Of a DNA stretch of 16,874 bases, positions 6,627 through 12,845 are shown piece by piece. The stretch's first letter is position 1; every line of letters starts with the position of its first letter. Position numbers and translations under genes: made by a program. The notes under the pieces are model-generated. The model was given only the letters and a program-made list of their open reading frames with translations, had not been told where the DNA came from and ran no database searches. This stretch comes from Bog-756 sp043784065 (GTDB lineage: Bacteria; Actinomycetota; Acidimicrobiia; Acidimicrobiales; RAAP-2): positions 1-16,874 of the forward strand of contig JAYVYR010000036.1 of the NCBI GenBank assembly GCA_043784065.1, given 5' to 3'.

Positions 6627-7238
6627 GTGAATACTCGTGGAGTGCCGAACACCGGTCCCAGGTACAGCGGGCGCTCCGAACTGACGCAGATCGTAGGTCG
6701 CGCCCGTCTGTTCCTGTCCTCGTACGCACCTCTGTTCGGAATCCTGGCCATCAGCTTCGACGGTCTGGCGCTTCGCCTCGTCTGCCTCGGTCTCTTCGCC
6801 ACTGGGATGGCCGATACCTGGCACATCACGAGATTGGCGAAGACCGAGACGCAAGACTACGAGATCACGGTGCAGTCGAGCGAGGACACCGGCGCCGAAG
6901 TCAGCGGCTACCTCGCTTCGTATCTGCTTCCTTTCGTCACGGTGGCCAGTCCAGGCTGGCGCGAGCTGCTTGCATACTCGCTCTTTCTCCTCGTCGCCTT
7001 CGTGATCTACGTCAGATCGAACTTGGTGCGAGTCAACCCCACGCTCTATCTCTTTGGATATCGTGTCCTGAAGATCGTTTACGGCGAGGGCGAGCAGGAC
7101 AGCTTTCGCCATGCGGGACCGGCGGCAAAATCCACCCTCCTCCGCTCTCTTCGAGCCCTGGAGCATCCGAACCTCATCTTCAGCGTCATCCGGCACCATG
7201 TGCGGCAGAATGCGAACTGGCGGAGCCTCGGTCAATAA
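6627..7238 (+). CDS. Four-helix integral membrane protein of unknown function, divergent from the R-M operon
   Basis: From the GTG at 6627 this is a 203-residue protein. Predicted membrane segments are at about residues 27-44 (RLFLSSYAPLFGILAISF), 48-63, 94-107 (GYLASYLLPFVTV) and 112-129 (RELLAYSLFLLVAFVIYV). The phrase VNPTLYLFGYRV follows, and then a soluble tail of about 50 residues. A polar loop of about 30 residues (KTETQDYEI onward) joins helices 2 and 3. The frame is open back to 6438, but that upstream part is Pro/Gly/Ser-rich and runs through the inverted repeat, so an internal start is preferred. GTG 6642 and ATG 6498 are alternatives, and none has a strong ribosome binding site. 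Size, helix number and the YLLPF / VNPxLYLxGYR phrases recall small membrane subunits of anti-phage systems such as KwaA of Kiwa, but this is from memory, and no KwaB-like partner is present. The gene ends four bases from the convergent SIMPL gene. Confidence 0.75.
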   Translation: MNTRGVPNTGPRYSGRSELTQIVGRARLFLSSYAPLFGILAISFDGLALRLVCLGLFATGMADTWHITRLAKTETQDYEITVQSSEDTGAEVSGYLASYLLPFVTVASPGWRELLAYSLFLLVAFVIYVRSNLVRVNPTLYLFGYRVLKIVYGEGEQDSFRHAGPAAKSTLLRSLRALEHPNLIFSVIRHHVRQNANWRSLGQ

Positions 7239-7242
7239 GACA

Positions 7243-8103
7243 TCAAGAGCTCGGCGAGTCGGCTTTGAGCGAGTACACGATCGTGACCTGGGCGCTCGCC
7301 TGTTGGGACCCCACTTCCAGAGGAACGGCGGACGACTGGGCGGGGGACCCTGCGGCAGCATTCAAACCCGGGCTGGGCTGCGAGATTGGCGTCGTATCTG
7401 TCAGCGAGCACACCGGTCCGAGCCGTTCACTTGCGGATGCGGCCATAGTTTGGGCGTGGCTCACCGCCTGGTGAACTGCATCGGTCCGGGCATGGTCCTC
7501 GAGATTTCGGCTGTCCTTGATCGAGAAGGTTGCGGAGTTGATCTGGCCAGCATTCCCGGCGGCCCCGGAGACCGCGTCGATGACATTCCCAGCGGAGCCA
7601 AGGTTTTTGATCATTGCGGTGACGGTGTTATTGACTCCGTAGCCCGTGAGTACCTCAGTCCCGTTCTTGAATGTGTAGTTCGGTTGGACGCTCAGACCTG
7701 TCGTTTGGATGTTCTGTTTCGTCACCCCGCTGGCAGCGAAGGCCGCGATCACGGCCGCCGCAGCGGCGTTGTTGGCGGCCAGGGCGGCCTGAGCCGTTGC
7801 CCCGGTCGTCGAGATGGTGATGTCCACCGTGAGGGTGTCGGGAATGCCGGTCGCAACCCCGGTACCCTGGACCGTCAGCTTGGCGGAATTGGGCGAGCAC
7901 GACGGCACGCTCGCAGTCGAACTACTCCCTGTCGTACATCCGGTCGCAGCGACGCCGGCCAGACCGACGGCGGCGATACCAACCAGGGCGAGCAGATGGC
8001 GTCGTCCCGCGGCGCGCATCCGGGTGCCCACGTGTGCAGTGAGATCCGGGTCGGCACTTGGTCCATGTGGCATCTCAGATCTTTCGTCGGCGGTGTCGGA
8101 CAT
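7243..8103 (-). CDS. SIMPL-domain (DUF541) secreted protein or lipoprotein
   Basis: This is a 286-residue protein. The ATG at 8103 is chosen because AAGGAG lies five to six bases upstream; the frame stays open to 8190 without such a signal. Residues 1-33 are a charged cytoplasmic tail, 35-54 a hydrophobic export segment, and VAATGC (51-56) a possible but imperfect lipobox with Cys56 as the lipidated residue. From about 74 to 282 it has the SIMPL pattern: LTVQGTGVATGIPDTLTVDI, a long Ala-rich helix, VTKQNIQTTGLSVQPNYTF, GYGVNNTVTAMI, the LEDHARTDAV helix with paired Ala residues, and a closing strand ASAQVTIVYSL. The family is periplasmic or extracellular and of poorly defined role, sometimes linked to oxidative stress. 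It starts 38 bases after the membrane partner of the sigma factor and may belong to that operon. Confidence 0.85.
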   Translation of the reverse strand: MSDTADERSEMPHGPSADPDLTAHVGTRMRAAGRRHLLALVGIAAVGLAGVAATGCTTGSSSTASVPSCSPNSAKLTVQGTGVATGIPDTLTVDITISTTGATAQAALAANNAAAAAVIAAFAASGVTKQNIQTTGLSVQPNYTFKNGTEVLTGYGVNNTVTAMIKNLGSAGNVIDAVSGAAGNAGQINSATFSIKDSRNLEDHARTDAVHQAVSHAQTMAASASERLGPVCSLTDTTPISQPSPGLNAAAGSPAQSSAVPLEVGSQQASAQVTIVYSLKADSPSS

Positions 8104-8140
8104 GCAAACTCCTTCTTTCTGCGTCGGGTGGGGGAACCGA

Positions 8141-8974
8141 TCAACGGGATACGACGACAACCATGAGCCATTGGTTCGAGCTCTCGGCACACGACGGGGG
8201 AACGGTCGTGGCCTGCTGGTGCGACGCGGGCGGACAGGCGCTGGCGAGGGTTGCCGTGATCACCACATCACCAGGCTTCATGCCTTCGAAGACTGAGCTG
8301 CCCGACTGTCTCGCATCATTTCGGACCCGACCCAGCTCCCGCATGACGCCCGGATGAGCTCGGGACACACTGACGGGTAGTTCTTGGCGGAGCGTTGCCG
8401 AGAGATCCGAGGTGGAAATGACTACTGGTGCCTCCCAGTTCCCCGCTGTCGTCGCGGGCAGGCTGACAGTGACACGCTGGCCAACCTTGACGGTGACCGA
8501 TGCCGGGGACGGCGTGGAACTGGACGTACCTGCAGCGCTGTTGGCGGTAACGTTTCCTTGGATGGCGGCTGCGGTGGCGAAGAACACACCGGCGCACCGG
8601 GACGCCTCCGATTCAACAGTCACCGAGGCGCATTCCGACGCGGTGTCCGTACCCGATGGAGCACCTGCACTTGTCGAAAGTCCAGAGGAAGTGGTGGAGC
8701 CGGATGCCACCGAAGGCGTTGGGCCACGCACACCGGCGCCCGATGCCACCTGATGGTCCGTTCTCGCCGTGGTGGAGAACACGCCGGTTCCCAGTACCAC
8801 CGCGATGACAGCAGCCACGGCACATCCGATTGTCGCGACACTGCGGTGTCGCTTCACGCGTCGACGGCGAACGTCGCCCATGAGCTCGTTTGCGGAACTT
8901 GCTTTCGACTGCCATGCCGACGAAACATCGTCCATGGCTCGACGGAGCCGCGAGTCCAAGTCGTCAGGTGTCAT
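8141..8974 (-). CDS. Membrane-anchored partner (putative anti-sigma factor) of the SigE-type ECF sigma factor
   Basis: This 277-residue protein has its ATG at 8974 overlapping the sigma-factor stop (ATGA). Residues 1-44 form a short charged cytoplasmic region (DLDSRLRRAMDDVSSAW, then RRRRVKRHR). There is one membrane helix at about 45-67 (VATIGCAVAAVIAVVLGTGVF). A Ser/Thr/Ala-rich linker at about 68-165 leads to an extracytoplasmic beta domain. The zinc anti-sigma H-x3-C-x2-C motif is absent, so the anti-sigma role is inferred from position and topology. The outer domain (VTVKVGQRVTVSLPATTAGN, then VFEGMKPGDVVITATL and a final strand QWLMVVVV) has the layout of a chagasin/I42-like beta sandwich, though I cannot confirm this. 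Four Cys in the outer part (ECASV, RCAGV, ACPP, SCAE) could form disulfides. Confidence 0.7.
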   Translation of the reverse strand: MTPDDLDSRLRRAMDDVSSAWQSKASSANELMGDVRRRRVKRHRSVATIGCAVAAVIAVVLGTGVFSTTARTDHQVASGAGVRGPTPSVASGSTTSSGLSTSAGAPSGTDTASECASVTVESEASRCAGVFFATAAAIQGNVTANSAAGTSSSTPSPASVTVKVGQRVTVSLPATTAGNWEAPVVISTSDLSATLRQELPVSVSRAHPGVMRELGRVRNDARQSGSSVFEGMKPGDVVITATLASACPPASHQQATTVPPSCAESSNQWLMVVVVSR

Positions 8975-9516
8975 GACTCATCCCTTTCGAGGCTCATGGA
9001 GCCGAGTGCCGCTGACAGGGAGGCGCGGGCCTTCGCTAGCTGGGACTTCACGGTCCCCACACTGCAGCTAAGAATCTTGGCAATCTCGGCTTCGGGAAGA
9101 TCCTCGTAGTAGCGGAGGATCACCGTTTCGCGCTGGCGCGGCGGGAGACCACGGACCGCGTCCATGACAACGAGGGAGTCATCCGACGCATGGGTGGCGT
9201 CGGTGTCCAATCCTCCCGCCGCCACGCGCACGGGATCGGTTGCGTAGATCGTGCGATTCGACCGGTCCTCGGTGCCCCGTCGGCGAAGCCGCGTTCGACA
9301 CTGGTTGACTACAGCCGTCCGGAGGTACCAATGGGCACGTTCGAGGTGTCGGATCCGCCACCAATTCGAGAATGTCCGCAGGAATGCCTCTTGGACGACC
9401 TCCTCGGCTCCGCCCCGGTCACCGAGGAGGAGCGCCGCCAGACGGCACAAGCCGTCGTACTGCGTGACAAACAGGGCTGCGATCTGTTCGTCACGATCTG
9501 GTCTGGAGTCGCTCAT
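8971..9516 (-). CDS. ECF RNA polymerase sigma factor, SigE-like
   Basis: From the ATG at 9516 this is 181 residues. Sigma region 2 spans about 10-76 (IAALFVTQYDGLCRLAALLL, then AEEVVQEAFLRTFSNWWRI). Region 4 spans about 117-170 (AVRGLPPRQRETVILRYYED, then LPEAEIAKILSCSVGTVKSQ and LAKARASL), the signature of the actinobacterial SigE family. The frame is open to 9597, but the extra residues are not family-like; the start is uncertain because the ribosome binding site is weak. Further upstream on this strand a GCAAC (AAC at 9621-9619) and a CGTC (9601-9598), 17 bases apart, would suit an autoregulated ECF promoter, but this is a weak match. The overlap with the downstream membrane partner implies coupled synthesis and control by sequestration. 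Confidence 0.92.
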   Translation of the reverse strand: MSDSRPDRDEQIAALFVTQYDGLCRLAALLLGDRGGAEEVVQEAFLRTFSNWWRIRHLERAHWYLRTAVVNQCRTRLRRRGTEDRSNRTIYATDPVRVAAGGLDTDATHASDDSLVVMDAVRGLPPRQRETVILRYYEDLPEAEIAKILSCSVGTVKSQLAKARASLSAALGSMSLERDES

Positions 9517-9951
9517 CGCGACGTCTGTCCGAAGATTGGCTCCGGCGCCCACTTCAGCATGTGCCAGCGCCGGCAGGCGAACTCCCATACCTTCCACGAC
9601 GCACGAGCGTCCAGAAACGTTGCCCGCGAGGTCAGCAAAGGCACCGAGACACGCTCAAAGCCTTCAGGCATGTATCAACTTCGATTCAATCTGGAATACC
9701 CAAGGCCGCTTGCGTTTTCGATGGGCCATCGTCCTGCACTATCTCAGATCAAAGGTCGGGTGGGTCAGTCGTTGCCAGGTGGGTGGGCCACGGACAGCAC
9801 GCCGTCCCTCTCCGACATCCGCAACTGATCGTGGATCTCGCGAGCAACAAAAACTTCGGATTCGAAGTAGCCAGTGGACCGCCTACGAGGGCGCACGCGT
9901 ACGTGCCGATCTGTTCCTCAGCCACACTGGCGCGGCCGTCGTTCTGGCGCG
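9517..9951. other. Intergenic stretch upstream of the sigma factor
   Basis: No gene is supported here. Open frames across it lack ribosome binding sites and recognisable motifs. It should hold the sigma-factor promoter (candidate at about 9598-9621, minus strand). Its right end contains a copy of the dispersed repeat that runs up to the stop codon of the next gene. Confidence 0.5.
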
Positions 9952-9960
9952 TTATTTGGG
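9892..9960 (+). repeat. Dispersed intergenic repeat, copy A
   Basis: It begins CGCACGCGTACGTGCC, a near-palindrome. About 35 bases after the GTGCC, it continues CGGCCGTCGTTCTGGCGCG. The same two blocks at the same spacing occur in three other gaps. This copy is the most divergent at its right end and overlaps the TAA (9954-9952) of the propeller gene on the minus strand. Confidence 0.65.
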
Positions 9961-11646
9961 CCCTACTGGGTGTGGATCAATATCTGGGTCCTTTTGGGTG
10001 AGGGTGTAGATGGGGGCAGTTGGAGAGCCCTGTGCGGTGGCCCCGTTGGCGATGCATGTATCAACAGAAGGGCAGGTAATGAACCCGATGCTGATGTAGG
10101 ACTGCCCGTCATAGTTCGGTGCATTCGTTGGAACAGTGAATCTGACCGGCTGCCAGGACGAACCGCCATTGGTAGTCCCGAGCAGAATCGGACCGCCTTC
10201 GTGATGTGGCGTTCCAGCCTGGCTTGCGGCTGCTGCGGAACCGGCCGCCCAACACTCACTCGAAGTTGGGCAAGAGATGCTGGTGAAATTGGGCTGTGGG
10301 ATGTCACCTGGCAATGGGTCGGGTGTCCACGTGCGACCACCGTCGACGGTTGAAGCGATGTCACTTGTCGTGGTTGAGCCGCTCGGACTGCAGGTGAATC
10401 CCCCGCCAGATGCTGCGGAGTTCTGATTTGCTTCCGATGCAATTCGTGACTCGGCCTGGGCGATAGCTTCCACCGCCCCACTTGGCGCAGGTGACGGGGA
10501 TGGGGTTGTTGTTGTCGTCATCCCGGGCAGAAGGTGCATCGAGGCGCACTGCGGCGGATTCGCTACGTCGATCGAAATGTTCCCGGTCACAGAGCAATGG
10601 CGCGCATCGGCACAGGAGAGCTCCGAGTCCTGAGAGATTCCGAAGCCGGCCGGTAGTGAGCCTGGCGTCCAGGTCCGCCCGCCATCGGTAGTTCTTGCCA
10701 CAACGCCAGCGGTCACGTCGTCCACTCCGATTGCATCGCTAGTCCCGACCACCGTGCAGTCGAGGCTCGACGAGCACGAGAGCGATTCCATCGAGTCACC
10801 GTGGATGATCGGAGTATCGGTGAACGTCGTCCCGCCGTCGGCCGTGGAAAGGAACGTCGCATCACTGTGACCCGCGCCGTAGAGCCTGCTGGCGGCGAGA
10901 CCGGAGCACACGTTGATCGCCGCGCAGTCAATCGTGACGAAGCTGCCCACGCTCTGAGGCACCGGAGAGATCGTGAACGAGTGGCCTCCGTCCTTTGTCG
11001 ACACCAGGACCGACCCACCACCGTAGGTTCCGCCTGCCGCGCAACTGCTCGGTCCTCCACAGGAGATCGGACTCGTCGATGCGAAGCCGCTTGGCATGGG
11101 GTAGGCGGTCCACGTCGTTCCCGCATCGTTGCTGGCGTACACCGACTCGGAAAGCAAGGGTGCACCAGCCAAGGCTGAGGGATACCGACCGCTCATCTGA
11201 TAGCAGAGTGAGGCCGTCGGGCAAGTGAGGTATCCGGTGGGTGGACCCGAGGTGTTCTGCTGCCAGATGCCCTTCACCGATGCATCGAGGATCTGCCACG
11301 TACCCCTCTTGAGGCCGGCTGCACTCCCGTGCGAGTCGCTACCGTGCGCACGCCCTGCCTGGCTTGGCGCTGTCATGTGTCCCTTGGATCCACCGCTTCC
11401 TACGGCCAGAAGTCCAACTACCAAGACCGCGGCTGCGGCGACCGCAGCCAGTGCAATCGATACTCGACGGATCGGTCGGACAGGTGAACCGAGCCGGGTT
11501 ACCGGGTCGTTCGCCCCTTCGTCTCGATCGCGTGGATTCTCCACGATGGCCCGTTGGAGCTCATCGAAGACCGGGTCGGCCATTGCGTGCTCGACCTGCG
11601 AGATCTCGACCGGATTCAGTCGACCGACGTCGACCTCGTGCTTCAT
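9952..11646 (-). CDS. Putative anti-sigma factor with an extracytoplasmic BNR/YCF48-like beta-propeller
   Basis: This 564-residue protein has its ATG at 11646 overlapping the stop of the second sigma gene (ATGA). Residues 1-60 are cytoplasmic (ISQVEHAMADPVFDELQRAI), the only part that could bind the sigma factor. One membrane helix lies at 62-82. The outside part repeats two motifs. Asp-box-like (S/T)xDGGxxW/F units occur at about 172, 217, 268, 320, 433 and 491. A [LI]-x-C-x5-C unit occurs seven times: C142/148, C196/202, C241/247, C291/297, C345/351, C459/465 and C525/531. The regular spacing (about 45-60 residues) indicates a seven-bladed propeller with one likely disulfide per blade. A Thr/Pro/Ser-rich insert with a helix (about 367-419) interrupts one blade. 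The ligand is unknown. Propellers of this type bind proteins or sugars, so a sensor role is inferred. Confidence 0.75.
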   Translation of the reverse strand: MKHEVDVGRLNPVEISQVEHAMADPVFDELQRAIVENPRDRDEGANDPVTRLGSPVRPIRRVSIALAAVAAAAVLVVGLLAVGSGGSKGHMTAPSQAGRAHGSDSHGSAAGLKRGTWQILDASVKGIWQQNTSGPPTGYLTCPTASLCYQMSGRYPSALAGAPLLSESVYASNDAGTTWTAYPMPSGFASTSPISCGGPSSCAAGGTYGGGSVLVSTKDGGHSFTISPVPQSVGSFVTIDCAAINVCSGLAASRLYGAGHSDATFLSTADGGTTFTDTPIIHGDSMESLSCSSSLDCTVVGTSDAIGVDDVTAGVVARTTDGGRTWTPGSLPAGFGISQDSELSCADARHCSVTGNISIDVANPPQCASMHLLPGMTTTTTPSPSPAPSGAVEAIAQAESRIASEANQNSAASGGGFTCSPSGSTTTSDIASTVDGGRTWTPDPLPGDIPQPNFTSISCPTSSECWAAGSAAAASQAGTPHHEGGPILLGTTNGGSSWQPVRFTVPTNAPNYDGQSYISIGFITCPSVDTCIANGATAQGSPTAPIYTLTQKDPDIDPHPVGPK

Positions 11647-12233
11647 TGCTCTAGGACCTCCTCTGGAGCCAGCTGGCTCACTTCATCCACGTCAACAGGT
11701 TCATGTCCACCTACCTGTGCTTGTTTCCCTCTGCCCATCGTCAGGTTCATTTCGGCCCTCAGCCGAGTGCGTGCACGATGAAGGCGAATCCGAGCCGCTG
11801 TCGGCGAGCACCCGAGCACACGGCCGACATCCGCACCGTTTAGGCCCTCCCACGCCGTCAGCATGAGCAATTCACGATCTTCTGCGGGGAGCGACCGGAG
11901 GCAAGACAGAGCGAAGAGCCCTTCCTCGTCCATCGGGTTCTCAGCCAACTGAACTACTCGGAGACCTTCGGCCAGGCGATACGCGAGTTCGTCTCTTCGA
12001 TGGCGCCTCCTGGCGGTATTGGCAAGGACATGTCGGGCCGTCACGTAGAGCCAGAGGAGATCGTCGGGGCTGGCGGGGACGTCCTCCAGCTTCCGCCAGG
12101 CAATCTCGAACGTGTCGGCAACGACGTCGGCAGCATCCTCCCGAGAGGCTGTTCGACGAAGGGCGTACGCGGTGATCCGTAGACGCGTCGATTCGTAGAG
12201 CGCGCAGAACCGCTGTTCATCCGCCTCGGACAT
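11643..12233 (-). CDS. ECF RNA polymerase sigma factor
   Basis: This is a 196-residue protein from the ATG at 12233, with a GTG one codon earlier; GGGGG lies four bases upstream of the ATG as a G-rich ribosome binding site. Region 2 covers about 8-75 (FCALYESTRLRITAYALRRT, then DAADVVADTFEIAWRKLEDV and DDLLWLYVTARHVLANTARR). Region 4 covers about 110-160 (LRSLPAEDRELLMLTAWEGL, then GADVGRVLGCSPTAARIRLH and RARTRL). The tail of about 30 residues is acidic. Its stop overlaps the start of the propeller-bearing membrane protein, the standard sigma/anti-sigma arrangement. It belongs to a different ECF subgroup from the SigE-like factor next door, so the two modules are not a simple duplication. 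Confidence 0.93.
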   Translation of the reverse strand: MSEADEQRFCALYESTRLRITAYALRRTASREDAADVVADTFEIAWRKLEDVPASPDDLLWLYVTARHVLANTARRRHRRDELAYRLAEGLRVVQLAENPMDEEGLFALSCLRSLPAEDRELLMLTAWEGLNGADVGRVLGCSPTAARIRLHRARTRLRAEMNLTMGRGKQAQVGGHEPVDVDEVSQLAPEEVLEQ

Positions 12234-12236
12234 CAC

Positions 12237-12845
12237 ACCCCCAACTTGGCTTGTATCTGGTTCATGTCACAAAGTGGGCAGATGTTTCAGATGCCGTGAT
12301 CGAACCGTTTGGTCATGCCACACCCGCCGCCGCAAAGACGAGTTCCGTCTCCTGTGTCCCTCGCTGCCGGTTCGCGGCGTGGCCCAAGTCGCCCGACGGC
12401 CGGTGTGCTTGCTGGCCGCGAGCGCTCCCGAGGTGCCGTTCTGCGTTCTGGCCACGATGGTGACGGTCGTCGTTCTGGCGCGACGTTCTGTTCCGAGTGG
12501 GATACACATGATCGCCGAGTCTTCACGTGCTCCGCCCTGTTGTCTCCCCCGGATTGTCCGGATTCCACCGTGCGAACTCTGCGCTATGGAAGCTGACCTG
12601 AGGACGGTTGCGCTTGCAACAGTTGCCTGCCATGAACGTCCCTTCGGCGCAACAGTGACGGAGCCACGACGGAGCCACAAGCTGCCACCACTGACGGATC
12701 CGATTGGCTCATACAGGGTGAAATCCTCCATCCTGGGATGCCTTGCCATCCTTGACCTTCCTCCGTGGAGACAGTCAACTCACCGGCATTCAACTCAGGA
12801 GCGTTTCCGGTCGATAGGTAGGCAAGCCAAACTCGAGGTGGCAGT
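12237..12845. other. 609-base gap between divergent sigma-factor and GGDEF-EAL genes
   Basis: No gene is supported. Frames up to 193 residues exist on both strands, but they overlap each other, lack motifs and look like high-GC noise. The gap should hold the promoters of both divergent genes; a TTGACC at 12752-12757 is a possible -35 for the rightward gene but has no good -10. It carries repeat copy B (12421-12500) and a short tandem GGAGCCAC / GGAGCCAC around 12660-12676. Confidence 0.45.
12421..12500 (+). repeat. Dispersed intergenic repeat, copy B
   Basis: GGTGCCGTTCTG at 12432 is followed 36 bases after its GTGCC by GTCGTTCTGGCGCG, and then ACGTTCTGTTCCGAG. The block preceding GTCGTT reads GGTGACGGTC. 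It matches copies C and D over both halves. It sits in the gap between the second sigma factor and the GGDEF-EAL gene. Confidence 0.7.

Noticed and set aside
6395..7474. 359-residue plus-strand frame over the membrane protein
   Set aside because: It is Arg/Ser/Pro-rich noise in another frame; the overlapping frame ending at 7238 has clear membrane helices.
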